Source: Xestospongia muta
Lineage: Eukaryota; Porifera; Demospongiae; Haplosclerida; Petrosiidae
Assembly (NCBI GenBank): GCA_963693285.1
Contig: OY848926.1
Location: 997,001-1,061,000, forward strand
Direction of reading: 5' to 3'
DNA: 64,000 nucleotides
The position numbers were made by a program, and so were the translations under genes. The notes beneath the pieces are model-generated. The model had not been told where the DNA came from and did not search any database. It saw only the letters and a program-made list of their open reading frames with translations. Each line of letters opens with the position of its first letter. Positions within the stretch are counted from its first letter, which is position 1. Below, piece by piece: positions 26,446 through 45,711 of the stretch.

Positions 26446-26842
26446 TACCATTAGGATATAGAACAGTAATCCTTACTTTGGTATGATAAATCTCCAGGGA
26501 GTTAGCTATTCTAATGAAGGATGTGTGGAAGTTTACTGTAATGGACAGTGGGGAACAATATGAGATAATTGATTTGGTTCTAATGATGCTAACACTATCT
26601 GCAAACAATTAGGATATACTGGATACACATTCTTTAATCATTTGACACTGTAAGTAATAGTAAAACTGACATACCTACATGTATCTTAAACAATGAATTT
26701 AGAACTGGATCATCCAGTCAACCTATATGGTCAACGAACATGAGAGGCTACTCAAGTGATAAATGTTTTGGAACTAGTAATTATTGTCCTACATCAATGG
26801 TGACCAGCTGTTGTCATTATTACGATGTCACTATTTCTTGTA
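26446..26842 (+). pseudogene. Inactivated beta SRCR domain
   Basis: First-half exon about 26446-26650 with a stop replacing the conserved Trp (ATATAG for ATCTGG) and TGA codons at ATATGAGATAATTGA, where functional copies read ICDDGF. The second half at about 26703-26842 remains open. Confidence 0.75.
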
Positions 26843-27044
26843 GTAAGTTGACTTATCAATAATCAATTTTAAATTGTTTTATTCAAATATTTATTACTTT
26901 TTTACTAGTGTGGATATGGTTTTGCTAAACAAACATTATAAATCTATCTAACTGTCACTTTTATTATGATTAATGATTATCTTTGATTTCTTACCTTATT
27001 ATTTTAAGAAATAATTACAGATTCTTTAAATATTTCCATTATAG

Positions 27045-29410
27045 TGACAACCTCTTCTGGGTCATCCAATACAAACACTGTGTCAACTTGTTCTTCAGTT
27101 ACTAAGACTTTTTCTTCCGGTAATGGCATTTTACGTCTTTATCGGAATGGTGTCACCTCATCCTCCTATTACTATGGTATAGTACAGATATGGTATTATA
27201 GACAGTGGGGTAATATCTGTGATGATTACTACAATTATACTGAAGCTAATGTCATCTGTCATCAGTTAGGATATACTGGAGCCTCAAGATTTTCTAGAGC
27301 TGGATTAGTGAGGTTAAATTTATCTTGTATAGTGAAGATTTAATGTTGTGTAGTTATAGCATTGATTATAACCCAATGTTACTGGATGATGTCAACTGTG
27401 CTAACGACTACCTCACTATTCTACAGTGTTCTTTCTCTACATACATTGACAGTGGGTGTATTAACTCTAACTATTATGATGCTACCGTTTACTGCTGTGA
27501 GTTTTCTATTATAGATAAAGATGGTGACTTTGATAATATCACAGATGCCACTAGAATCTGGGACAGTAATCCTTACTCTGGTATGATACGTCTTCAGGGA
27601 GGTACTTATTCTAATCAAGGACGAGTTGAAGTCTATTGTAATGGACAGTGGGGAACAATCTGTGATAATGGTTTTGATTTTACTGATGCTGAAACTATCT
27701 GTAAACAACTGGGATATATGGATATGTCAGTTATAGTAATTTAATAAGGTACAGACCGGGACAATACAAGACATCATTTTTTTCTGCTTTTTTAGATCAA
27801 ATAATTTTTCTCAACCAATATGGCTGACAAACATGAACAGTTACTCATCAGACAATTGTATTAATACTAGAAATGCTTGTCCATCTACAAATGTCAGTAA
27901 TTGTACTCACTTTGAAGATATTACTGTGGAATGCAGTAAGTTTTCAATCTCAAAAGAAATAAGACTATTTTCCCTTTAGCTTTTATAAGCTTTTATTACA
28001 TACCAAAAGCAACAAATACTCTTAGTACTTGTGGTAAGATCAAATTAAGAAAATAATTAAACAATATTAATTGTTACCTGTTAGGCACTCCTAATGGTAA
28101 TGGTGTTGTACGTCTCTATCGTAATGGAGTCACCTTATTCTCCTATTACTATGGTATAGTACAGATATGGTATAATGGACAGTGGGATAATATCTGTGAT
28201 GACTCCTACTACAATCAATATGAAGCTTATGTCATCTGTTATCAGTTAGGAAATGCTGGACCCTCAAGTTTCTCTAAAGCTGGATTAGTGAGGTTTATAA
28301 TGTAAAAATATATAAATTAATTATTGTTGAAATAGTAGTTATGGCATTGACCACAGTTCAATGAAACTAAATCGTATCATCTGTGCTAACAACAACTACC
28401 TCACTATCTTACAGTGTTCCTACTCTACATATGTGTATAGTGGATGTAGTTCTGACAATTATGATGCTACTGTGTACTGCTGTAAGTTTTTAAGTTTATA
28501 ATTATTTTTCATGTAAAATATTTTTACAGATAGTCAAGGATCTGGAACAATATTGTTTACCCTGGTATGATACGTCTCCAAGGAGGTAGCTATTCTAATG
28601 AAAGCCGTGTGGAGGTTTACTGTAATGGACAGTGGGATACAATATGTGATAATGGATTTAGTTTTACTGATGCCAATACTATCTGTAAACAACTGGGATA
28701 TACTGGATACACAAACTATAACCAACTGACAATGTAAGATATAATTATTTATGTTGGTATAGTACTTAGATTACTTAATTTATAGACCTGGAAGTTCATC
28801 TAAACCAATCTGGATCTCCAATATGAACAGTTCACATTCAGACTCTTGTTTTGTTGAGAATAATACTTGTCCAATTACTACTAATACTGGTTATAGTCAC
28901 ATTTATGATGTTACTATTGAATTTAGTAAGTTAGCTCTAAAAAATAGTAAGTCATTTATTGAAACTTGCTCTTTTTTAGCTTTTAATACAACACATACTA
29001 CTACTGTCACTAAAGACTCTTGTGTTCATGGAAATACAATAGGTACATCTTTATTTGTTTAATCATTTATAATATCAATTATCAATTAGTTTCAGAGGGT
29101 ACTATACGTCTCTATTGTAATGGAGTCACCTCATCCTCCTATTATTATGGTATAGTACGGATCTATGTTAACAATAGATGGGGTAACATCTGTTATGACT
29201 TGTATTGCAATCTATATGAAGCTGATGTCATCTGTCATTAGTTGGGATATACTGGAGTTAGTAATGTATTAATGTGTATAAATAATATTAAATTTAATAA
29301 ATCATCCTTAGTTATAGGTATGGTATTGACAACAGTCCCATGTTACTGAATGATGTCATCTGTGCTAACAACAACTATCTCACTATCTTACAGTGTTCCT
29401 ACTCATCCAG
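27045..29410 (+). pseudogene. Pseudogene P1: A/B-class modules 8-10 copy
   Basis: Order and linkers match modules 8-10 of genes A and B. Exons 27045-27312 (with the extended Ser/Thr N-terminus), 27354-27496, 27545 to about 27750, 27796-27935, linker 27980-28033; then 28085-28292, 28339-28481, about 28530-28733, 28786-28925, linker 28980-29042; then 29090 to about 29265 and part of the next exon. Defects: a one-base loss in the LGYTGY region near 27717, another at the start of the 28530 exon, a Cys to Phe change near 28920, a TAG replacing the Gln of CHQLGY at 29238-29240, and truncation at about 29410 by repeat R1. Exons between the defects are well kept, so the decay is recent. Confidence 0.75.
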
Positions 29411-29411
29411 T

Positions 29412-29985
29412 TACAATGTGCATCAACTTTGTTCAAGCACAATGCAGCTACTTGTTTGGAATTAAGAGAGTTAGCAGATTCAGACAGTAAATGACAAATA
29501 TATAATTATACACTTTAAAATTATTTGTTTATTAAATTAACTTGTTTATAGATATCTATGTATATACTCTATCCACAGAAAATGATTGACATTTATCTGT
29601 AAAGTACTAAGTTCACAATGTGTCAATGTCTGGTTTTATATGTGACATGTATAATCACTTAAAAGATTATAATCCAAAGTTATGTGCTAAAGAAACAGTC
29701 AGTATTAGTATGCTTTGATGATATCTAGTAGTGTTTTTACCAAAACGTACAAGCTTGGTGCACCTTATGAGAGACACTAGCCATGTTATAATATTTAAAT
29801 GATTTCTCTGATAGTAATATTAAACTATATAGCATGTGTGATGCATTAATAACAGATCATATGAATACATGCCCTAACTCCACCAAATTTGTTTAAGTAC
29901 TATACATTACAAAGATACTCATAATTTTTATAGTATGTTGTAGTATATATTGTATTTCAATTATATAGCTGCATGAAGTAAAGAT
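29412..29985 (+). repeat. Interspersed repeat R1, copy 1
   Basis: About 575 nt, nearly the same as 47747-48367, starting at CAGTTACAATGTGCATCAAC and ending near AGCTGCATGAAGTA. Both copies interrupt SRCR-receptor relics. The first 100 nt contain an open stretch (CASTLFKHNAATCLELREL) ending in TGA. No terminal repeats seen. Confidence 0.7.
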
Positions 29986-30029
29986 CATATAGAAAGTGAA
30001 AGTAACTAAAACATTTCTAATGTGTTTAG

Positions 30030-30300
30030 TTATACACTTACTAGCAGAAAAGTTAGATGACCTCTATTATAGCAATATCAACTACCTTACTATCTTCCAA
30101 TGTTCCTTTGATATTTATATTGATAGTAGATGTATTAACACTAACTCTTATGACACTACTGTGTACTGCTGTGAGTATCAATATTTTTTTAACATATCAT
30201 TTTTGTATAGACACCACTAGGATCTAGGACATTGATTCTTTTCTTGATATGATATATCTTCAGAGAGGCATAAAATTATCTAAAAATTATATCCACATTT
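30030..30300 (+). pseudogene. Relic alpha second half and beta first half
   Basis: 30030-30170 codes for [18 protein letters not shown]...TTVYC after a frameshift near its start. The next exon, from 30211, reads TTRI then TAG (30225-30227) for the conserved Trp and breaks off at AGAGGCATAAAATT. The same stop and break point occur at 61433-61515. Confidence 0.75.
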
Positions 30301-30383
30301 AATTTTCGTGGGATAAGGACACACTCTCTGATAACATAACTCTGTGTGTTTTGTATTCAAATGAGGTCTTATTAGATTTTTAG

Positions 30384-31203
30384 GTAATCCAAGGAGTTTG
30401 TCATTAATATCTACATTGAGGACTACATGTCATGGTGTTACTCCTGCTCCTCCTATTACTGTCTGTAAGTCTATACTAGAACATAAATCATGATACGACA
30501 TTAGCAAATAAACTACATATCTTGATATAGATCCTTTCCTGGAGTATTGTAACTCAATTATGATTACATATTGTTTTTAGCAACAAACATAACAATTGTT
30601 GGTTGTACAATTGGTTCTATTTTGCTACTAATTATTGTGACATTAATTTGCTGTGTAACTGTTGTTGTTAGTAGAAAATATGAAAATGTTAACACCCAAC
30701 AAGTTGAATTACAGACTATTAGATCTCTCAGAACTACTCAAATAACAAATAGAACAGACCCATCCAGAGCACTTCCTAACACAACCTTCAATGCTATACC
30801 ACAAACTCAGAAACAATTCCCTAGTTATTTAACATTATTCAGAAGGGGATATTAGACCTCCAGCACCCTACAATCCAACTGAGCCACATGGAACACCAAC
30901 TACAGTGCCTTATCCATATCCACCTCCTTATTTACAAGAATCATCATCTCCTTATCCATTACAGACATCAGCTCAACCATACCAACCTCCTGCAGCTGTT
31001 GTTCAGGATCTAGACAGCAAGCATCTAATGTAGATATTTGGAAAGCTCCTTTTGATGTTCAAGTTGGTGTTGATAATCCAGCTTATGAGTTGAGTTTCTA
31101 CTTGTGTTGAGTCTGATTATGATAATGTAGAGGTATCCTGTAAGGATATCAAGACATTGAGAGCTCCTCCTCCACCAAGCTATGCTGAACTCTTTAAAAC
31201 TTG
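30384..31203 (+). pseudogene. Relic stalk, membrane and tail cassette, copy 1
   Basis: Stalk exon 30384-30464 (LSLISTLRTTCHG.TPAPPIT, phase 1-1), then a membrane exon from 30581 (ITIVGCTIGSILLLIIVTLICC, SRK) and a long Pro/Tyr-rich tail. The tail is shifted by an 11-nt deletion at about 30835 compared with the copy at 39165. Downstream blocks with NPAYE and PPPPSYAELFKT (stop at about 31203) still look coding, but in other frames. Confidence 0.75.
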
Positions 31204-31362
31204 AAAAGCACCATTACATCAGATGTATTATTCATTGGTGGTATATTACTAAATTTCATTCTCATATTTCTGTTTTTGAGTTAGTTAATTATAACATTTC
31301 TAATTTTGATTATATTTTTAGTAAGCTGAACAATTTTATGTAATATAATTAAACGTTCTGAG

Positions 31363-31537
31363 TAGGAAAACAGCTGTCTTACGAATTGTACTAAAAATAA
31401 TCATTATGTAATTGCTATATATAGTAACAAAATGCGTATATAGCTACGTGCAGAGCAATATATAGACTAGATCTTTGATGCCAAGAAGCAATTTTTGTGT
31501 CTTCGTAAACATTTAAAAAGAAGTGGTTACTTAAAAG
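31363..31537 (+). promoter_or_regulatory. Promoter of gene C
   Basis: A block conserved before all four C-class start exons: an E-box CAGCTG, TATATATAG at 31416-31424, a second TATATAG near 31436, and TAGCTACGTGCAGAGC. About 115 nt separate the first TATA-like box from the ATG. Assigned by position and conservation only. Confidence 0.5.
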
Positions 31538-37490
<5,953 letters not shown>

Positions 37491-39043
37491 ATCAGTATCA
37501 TTTTTTTGGGGTTTTATTTTTTGTGAAAGTTCATTTGTCTTGTTAGTATACTTTGATTTACTCACTGTTGTTATCATAAAATAGATGATAATTTACTTGG
37601 AACTTCCTTTGTTTTTCATAACTGTGTGGATAGAGACTATTTACCATTTTATCTTGTGATATTTTGGGATTTTATTTTTGTGAAAGTACATTGTCCTGTT
37701 TTTTTCTTTTGAAAAAGAACCTATTTTTAATTCAAACTTTAGAAATTATAGCTTAGTACTGTTGGTGATCTTTATGATATATCCTTTTTTACAGTTTATT
37801 TTCCAATGCATATTACATTGACCGTTTTAAAGTCAACAATTTAGGGATAAACACAATATGAATTATACATGTTATCACTTACTAACAGACTAAATCTAGA
37901 AAAAGATTTAGAGTCTTAACTTATAATTAAGAAGACTAGCATTATTAGGTCCTCTTCTCATGTAGTGGGGTAATTCCAAATAACTTCATGATCAATTGGA
38001 TGACGTCTGTTGTGGCAGTAGCAGCTACCTCACTATTGATCTTTCAGCGATACATATATATTATATATATACTAACACTGTTATAATGCTACAGTGTACT
38101 GCTGTGAGAGTATCAATATTTACTTAATGCTTGTTATGCTATTTACTAGTATCTGGTGCAACCCTCCATGCTCATGAATTATAATCCTGTTGTGTGAGTA
38201 TCTAGACAGCAATCATTTAATATATGTAGGTGATAGAGAAGCTTCTTCTTTCTCTTTGTTAAACAAATGTATATGTAATGATGCTCAATAGCAATATAAA
38301 GAATATTAGGTAAATAAAAATACAATATTATAATCATTAGATACTGTATTTGTGGTAGGTGATTTAAATGATGTTATACGTTACGTGAATTAGTGATTTA
38401 GTTTTTTTAACTACAAGAAAGTTGTAATATTTTACACAGGAAAGGCGGGAGTCCCAGAGAGAGGAACATTAGGAAGAAAAACGTACTAGTGTCAAGGGAA
38501 GCATTGATACAAGAAAACGGGGTTTTGATATTAAGAGGATGTAAGGAGAGGCTAAAGATGGTGAAAAAGACTAGGTTGAAAGTGGAGAGAATAAATAAGA
38601 TGCTGTAAAGAAACTGTTAGAGAAGAACAAGTTTTGAAATCCTACAAGTTTGTGTTGATAATCCAGCTTATGAATTTTAAATACTGAACATAAAGGTATA
38701 ATAATATGGAGGGACCTTACACTGTAAGACAATATTTTATGTTATACAGGTTGCTAGTAAAGTAAATATCATTTTCATTTAATAAATAGTCAATCTGATA
38801 GTACATTAGGAATGTTTAGTCAATGTGTTAGTACATTAAGATTGAAATCAGAAATAAAATATAAATTTAATTGTATTTGCCTTTGTTAATTCTTGAAATC
38901 TACTGTTAATTCTTGAAATCTACAATTATCACAACACAATGATATTATTAAAGTATTTGTTATTATACCAATTGACTTACTATATTAAGACTACTTCCTG
39001 TATGACGTTCTATTACATCTTGTCAAATTTCATACTCCTGTTC
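37491..39043 (+). other. Intergenic region C-D: decayed receptor pieces
   Basis: 3' flank of gene C; an alpha second-half relic at about 37997-38115 (TAGCAGCTACCTCACTAT and GTGTACTGCTGTGAG with a TA-rich gap between); a purine-rich open stretch at 38441-38603 of unknown origin; and a tail-end relic at about 38650-38680 (VDNPAYEF then stop). It is repeated as a block at about 45712-47030. Confidence 0.65.
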
Positions 39044-39836
39044 CTCCTATAACTGTCTGTAAGTCTATACTAGAACATAAATCATGATATGACATTAGCA
39101 AATAAACTACATATCTTGATATAAATCCTTTCCTGGAGTATTGTAACTCAATTATGATTACATATTGTTTTTAGCAACAAACATAACAATTGTTGGTGGT
39201 ACAATTGGTTCTATTTTGTTACTAATTATTGTGACATTAATTTGCTGTGTAACTGTTGTTGTTAGTAGAAAACATGACAAAAGACTAAATGTTAACACCC
39301 AACAAGTTGAATTACAGACTATTAGATCTCTCAGAACTACTCAAACAACAGCTAGAACAGACCTATCCAGAGCACTTCCTAACACAACCTTCAATACTAT
39401 ACCACAAACTCAGAACCAATACCCTAGTTATGTAACAGAATCAGAACATTATCCAGAAGGGGATATTAGCCCTTCACCACCCTACAATCTAACTGAAACA
39501 CATGAAACACCAACTACAGTGCCTTATCCATATCCACCTCCTTATTTACAAGAATCATCAGCTCCTTATCCATTACAGACCTCAGCTCAACCATACCAAC
39601 CTCCTGCAGTTGTTGTTCAGGATCTAGACAGCAAGCATCTAATGTAGATATTTGGGAAGCTCCTTTTGATGTTCAAGTTGGTGTTAATAATCCAGCTTAT
39701 GAGTTTCTACTTGTGTTGAGTCTGATTATGATAATGTAGAAGCATCCTGTAAGGATGTCAAGACATTGAGAGCTCCTCCTCCGCCAAGCTATGCAAAACT
39801 CTTTAAAACTTGAAAAGCTCCATTACATCAGATGTA
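39044..39836 (+). pseudogene. Stalk/membrane/tail cassette, copy 2 (best preserved)
   Basis: The end of the stalk exon with donor GTAAGT at 39059, then a membrane exon from 39175 (acceptor TTTTTAG) open to a stop at 39645-39647: ITIVGGTIGSILLLIIVTLICC, KHDKRL, ELQTIRSL, and YPYPPPYLQ, which holds a PPxY motif. Beyond the stop, blocks with NPAYE (about 39695) and SYAKLFKT (stop near 39812) lie in other frames. The stalk exon has lost its acceptor. It could serve as an alternative 3' end for gene C, since the phase fits, but copies elsewhere are broken, so relic is the default reading. Confidence 0.5.
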
Positions 39837-39950
39837 TTATTCATTGGTGGTATATTACTAAATTTAATTCTCATATTTCTGTTTTGTTTTTGAGTTAGTT
39901 AATTATAACATTTCTAATTTTGATTATATTTTTAATAAGCTGAACAATTT

Positions 39951-40151
39951 TATGTAATATAATTAAACGTTCTGAGTAGGAAAACAGCTGTCTTACGAAT
40001 TGTACTAAAAATAATCATTATGTAATTGCTATATATAGTAACAAAATGCGTATATAGCTACGTGCAGAGCAATATATACACTAGATCTTTGATGCCAAGA
40101 AGCAATTTTTGTGTCTTTGTAAACATTTAAAAAGAAGTGGTTACTTACAAG
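39951..40151 (+). promoter_or_regulatory. Promoter of gene D
   Basis: Same block as in front of gene C; TATATATAG at 40030-40038. Confidence 0.5.
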
Positions 40152-43100
40152 ATGGTAAAAAAGTGGAAGCCGTCTGCTCTCTTGCTTATAGCAGTTTTGT
40201 TTGTTTGTTCAAGTGATCCTGCATGTGGTAAGTGTTAATTACCTATACAGAAATAATTTTAATTTAATAAAACTATAGACAGTTATATATAATTTAGTTT
40301 AAATAGATCTAGCTATTGACATAGCTAGATAACCTACTGAATTTAATATTGCTTTATCTAGGTAGCTGACAGAGATAGAATTTCTTCTAGTTCCCTGTAA
40401 ATGTATATGTTATTACATAACTGTCTATAATAGTTGCACTAGTTAAGTTAAGACAAAGTTTCTAAGCATCACAGACATAATTGGTTAAATGCTAAATTTG
40501 TTTATATTTCTGCCTCTGCCTCTCTGCTTCTGCTATATAGTTCACAATAACTCAATAACCATAACCATTTTAGACACTAAGTTCACAGAGGTAACACACT
40601 CAACTACAAAGTATGGCCTTTCATAGGTGTCGTTTTGAACACTTCAGAAATAAAAGTAGTGATTTCATCAGTTTACTGTCAAGACTTATTCTTAGGAAGG
40701 CGTTTTATGAATAATTAAGTTTACAGATAAAGAACCAGATACAAAAGAAGAATGCTATTTCATTGTAATTAAACTGTCTCCTACTTTTGGCAGTAAGTAT
40801 AGACTTTTTCTAGCTTTGATATTTAGCTTAAAAGAAAATTTAGGATAACTATTGCGTTACATAATTGTCTATAATAGTTGCACTAGTGCAGCCCTGGGGA
40901 ATTATGTCATATCAGGCATGTGGTTACTTGGTTAATATCTTAAATTATTTGTGCCACCAGTGCTATTATATATTTACATTAACTTCATTTTTAGAAAATT
41001 TTTGTATTTACTTTTATATGTATATAAAAACTTTATATATATATAAACGGAAATTGACTTCAATACCATCACTGTAAAAATTAGTTATTAATTTTAACAA
41101 GAAATTTGTAGTTTATATTAGTGGATCTAGAACTAGAACTATAAACACAGAACAATTTGGTTCAAGAACTAGAACTGGAACTATAAATGGTAAAACATAA
41201 GGTTCCAGAACTGGAACTGGAACTATAATTTGACACGAGAACTAGAACAACAATAATACATTTATGTCATTTTTACATGATTTAAAGAATGCTCAAGATT
41301 TCTAGATTCCATAGTAATCCACACATATAAACTACAAATTTGTTGTTAAATAAATAATTTAATTTTACAGTGCATAAATTTATGTTATACAATACACAGA
41401 AAGTTGTACTAATGGTGATGTTCGTCTAGTTGATGGTTTTAATAGTAAATCTGGTCGTGTAGAAGTATGTGCTAATAATCGTTGGGGTACAGTGTGTGAT
41501 GATGACTGGGATAATAATGATGCTAAAGTTGTATGTCGCATGTTGAACTATTCTAGTTCTGGTAAGTATACATACTCCATATATTATGTAATTGTACTTT
41601 ACTTCAGGAGCTATTGCTAAAAGTAATGCTTACTTTGGTCAGGGAAGTGAGTCAATATTATTAGATAATGTTCAATGTACTGGTAATGAAACATCCATCT
41701 TCTCTTGTTCTCATAACAGTATTGGGTCACATGATTGTGATCATCATGAGGATGCTGGAGTTGTTTGTGTTGAAGGTGAATATATTAATAGTTTTTTTAA
41801 TATTTATTGTTTGTTTATGAATATATATGAATAAAAAATCTTATTATGAGCAATCTAAAGATTTCATTATTTTTAATGAGACATAAATGTCTACCAGTTT
41901 AGATAGCAATTAGTCATGACTAATGTTGCCATGTTTATGGTAGACGAAATGGTCACTATATACATCAATGATAGAGAGTTATATAAAACAGTAGCTAATG
42001 GATTTTAGTATCTATTTATGCGTTTGATTTAAACTCAACTAATTATTATTTCAGACTTTATATGTGCATGTAAAGATGTTTATTTCATTTCCATTAGGTT
42101 GTACTACTGGTATTGTTCGACTGGCAGGTAGTAGCAATGCATATGAAGGAAGAGTAGAAATATGTGTTAACAATACATGGGGTACTGTATGTGATGATAA
42201 GTTTGGCAGCAGTGAAGCTAGAGTTATATGTCGTCAACTAGGATACTCGTCAGGTAATATCTACCAATAAAATGACTTATTTAATTTATTATTTTTATTC
42301 ATCAGCTTACCCATATTATTACAATAGCGGTCACTATGGTCGAGGGACTGGTCCAATATGGCTGGATGATCTTATTTGCTCTGGGTTTGAGTTGACATTA
42401 CTACAATGTTCTCATAAAGGGTTAGGTAGTCATGATTGTGGTCATAACGGAGATGTAAGTGTGAGATGTTCTGAAAATAAAACAGGTTCATTGTTTAAAT
42501 TGAAGATATTTTCTGATTTATTTTAATGTCCTTATACAGGAAGTTGTACTAATGGTGATGTTCGTCTAGTTAATGGTTCTAATAGTACATCTGGTCGTGT
42601 AGAAGTGTGTGCTAATAATCAGTGGGGTACAGTATGTCATGATTACTGGCATAATAATGATGCTAAAGTTGTATGTAGAATGTTGAACTATCCTAGTTCT
42701 GGTAAGTACATACACTCCATATATTATGTAATTGTACTTTACTTCAGGTGCAATTGCTAGAGGTAGTGCTTACTTTGGTCCGGGAAATGAGTCAATATTA
42801 TTAGATGATGTTCAATGTACTGGTTATGAAGCATCCATCTTCTCTTGTACTCATTATGGTATTGGGTCATATAATTGTGATCATAGTGAGGATGCTGGAG
42901 TTATTTGTCTTGGAGGTGAATATATTAATAATTTTTTAGCATTTATTAGTCGTTAATGATTATATATGAATTGATAACTTTATTATGAGCCTCTGATATG
43001 CATATAATTCTATTATTGTTTCTATATACAGAATCAGCATGTTACAGACATTATATGCTACATAACTTGAGAGTTTGTGTCTTCACTTTATATAATATAT

Positions 43101-45711
43101 ATGTTATATACACTGCTACATAAAGTAAATATAAAAACAAGATTTCCATTCAAAAGATGCTGTTAATTAAGTTTAAATATTTCATAGTTTTAGTGAAATA
43201 AATATATCTACTTGTTTATATAGTAATTAGTCATGACTAATGTTACCATGTTTGTGATAGATGAAATGGTCACTATATACATCAATAATAGAGAGTTATA
43301 TAAAACAGTAGCTAATGGATTTTTAGTATGCTGGAGATGTTTGTCTCAAAAGTGAATATATTAATTAATACTTTATAACATTTATTTATTAGTTGTTAAT
43401 GATTATAATAAACTAAATTTTTGTTATAGAATACACAGAAAGTTGTCCTAATGGTGATGTTTATCTAGTTGGTGGTTCTAATAGTACAGTTTTACGTGTA
43501 GAAGTGTGTGTTAATAATCATCAAAGTATTGTGTCAGATGATTGTAGTCGTAATGAGGATGGTGGAGTTCGTTGTTTTGAAGGTGATTTAAGTACATTGT
43601 ATTTATTATAATAAGTACTTAGCACAGTCCTAATGTAATCTTGTATTGTTTGTTTGAAAATATCAAATTTAAACTAAGTTGACGATGCTGCTGAGTTTGT
43701 TTGTTTTTTTTAAATTGATATCTTATTTCTTAGTATCTGTGTTATTAAGTACATTGTATATACAGATTTATTCAATTAGTTTTATATTACTTTAAAGAAA
43801 CAGACTAGGTCAGGTGTCTTTAAGGTGAACAATGATATGTTACAATTTTAAAGTGTGGCAGGTTTTACAGACTTTTATTTACTTCAATTGCTAAAATGAA
43901 CTACTATCAGTTCTATAATCTACCCTTAACAATATATACATGTACAGTAATGTGTATATTAACAATGTATTTCTAGTTAATTCTTTTAGTCATCTATTAA
44001 AGTATGTTAATCTATTTTATCTAGCTGATAATGCTGAAAATGGTGCAATAATTTTATCTCGTAATGAGTATACCTCATCATCCTATTACTATGGTATTGT
44101 GAGGGTTTATTACAATAATGGATGGGGTAATATCTGTAATAGTTACTTCTACAGTTCTACTGAAGCTAATGTCATCTGTCATCAGTTAGGATATACTGGA
44201 GCCTCTAGTTACTCTAGAGCTGGATTAATGAGGTGAGAACTTATTAATCTTAGTCAAGTTCTAAATATCTCTGTCTAGTTATGGCACTGATACTCTATCT
44301 ACAAAGATGGATAACCTTTACTGTGCCAATAACAATTACCTTACTATCTTTCAGTGTTCTTTCTCTACTATCATTAATAGTAAATGTACTAAAACTAACT
44401 CTTATGATGCTACTGTGTACTGCTGTGAGTATTAATATTTTCCTAACACATATCATTTTGTACAGATACTACTAGAATCTGGAACAGTAATCCTTTCAAT
44501 GGTATGATACGTCTTCAAGGAGGTAATTATTCCAATCAAGGACGTGTGGAGGTCTACTGTAATGGACAATGGGGAACAATATGTGATGATGGATTTGATT
44601 CTACTGATGCTCAAACTATCTGTAAACAACTGGGATATAACTTTTACTATAGATATGATCATCTCAATATGTGAGTAATACAATAATAATTTCTTCCTTA
44701 TTAACATAGTCATTTGACATATCAAGGAAGTACCTATACATAAACATTATCTATATCATAATACAGATCTGATAATTCTAGTCAACCAATTTGGAGTACA
44801 TACATGTCTAGTACTTCCTTTGACAGGTGTTATGGTACTAGTAACTCTTGTCCATTAACTTCATTAACTAATTGTTCTCACAATGAAGATATTACTGTAG
44901 AATGTAGTAAGTGATAATAATACAATCATAGCATGACATGTGGTCATCATATTATTATCTTGAGTGAGTTGTGTTTGTTCTTACTTCCCTAGAAGTATTT
45001 ACTCTCAATAATAATATATTAAATTAATTAATTCTGTGACACTCTCAGTCTTTTTTCTATTCCTATAGTTTATAGCAGCTTGTATTTCAAAAATTATATT
45101 AACACAAATACTACTTGTTCTGGACCACTTTGTGAGTAATATATATCATGTTGTATTCATTTACAATTAAATTAAACTGTGTTTTATAAATTATATTATT
45201 TTTAACTGTATTAACTTATATTTTCCCATATAGCTTCTTCATCATCAGGTGAGATTTTATCATCAAGTGAGAGTAAGTTGTATGTTTTTCCTAACACTTC
45301 ATACACTCTACAGTTGTTGTTCCTGCTATTGGAAATAGTCTTGGTGGTATATTCCTTATTATCATCATAGTTGCAATTTTCTCTGTTATCTATTGGTACA
45401 AACATATCAGTAAATGTGCTAAATTACGCAAGAGGAGAAGACCACATACAACAGATAGAGCTCTAGATAATGAGATAGAGTTAAATACTGTGGTATTTAA
45501 TCCTTGTGCATTAAGCACAACCTCAAATACCAACACTATAAAATCTACATCAACATCTCGTCAAACCACTTTACCAAGTATCACTGTAAACACAACACCT
45601 CATTGTACTGGTAGTACTTTACCAAATGTTAATGATGACATAGTTTATGAGGTTGTGAAGTCTGGAGGAGATACACCTTTACATTCTGATCTTAATGATC
45701 ATACTGATTAA
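40152..45711 (+). CDS. Gene D: paralogue of gene C
   Basis: 15 exons, 2409 nt, 802 residues, same architecture as gene C: signal exon 40152-40227; gamma 41400-41561 and 41608-41775; delta 42098-42253 and 42306-42485; gamma 42540-42701 and 42748-42915; shortened SRCR 43439-43582; alpha 44025-44232 and 44279-44424; beta 44466-44670 and 44767-44906; linker 45069-45131; Ser exon 45234-45266 or 45234-45248; membrane and tail 45314-45711. Differences from C: one extra codon in the linker, HISK inserted after the membrane span, CNSYF instead of CDDYH in the alpha domain, and the tail motif IVYEVVKS (ITIM pattern 45640-45657). All frames are intact. Confidence 0.85.
40228..41399 (+). other. Intron 1 of gene D
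   Basis: Shorter than in C because the stretch after the GAACTR repeat (41124-41249) is deleted: TTTTACAGTG joins directly to the exon flank at 41370. Confidence 0.65.
41776..42097 (+). other. Gene D intron with segment copy 3
   Basis: 99-nt segment copy at 41914-42011, one T short (GGATTTTAG) and lacking the GT behind it. Confidence 0.55.
42916..44024 (+). other. Gene D introns around the shortened SRCR exon
   Basis: 42916-43438 holds segment copy 4 (43231-43329) fused to a gamma exon-end relic; 43583-44024 matches 35357-35798 of gene C. Confidence 0.55.

Noticed and set aside
27045..29410. A functional receptor gene at P1
   Set aside because: Two frameshifts and an in-frame TAG in three consecutive modules, no signal exon in front and an R1 insertion behind.
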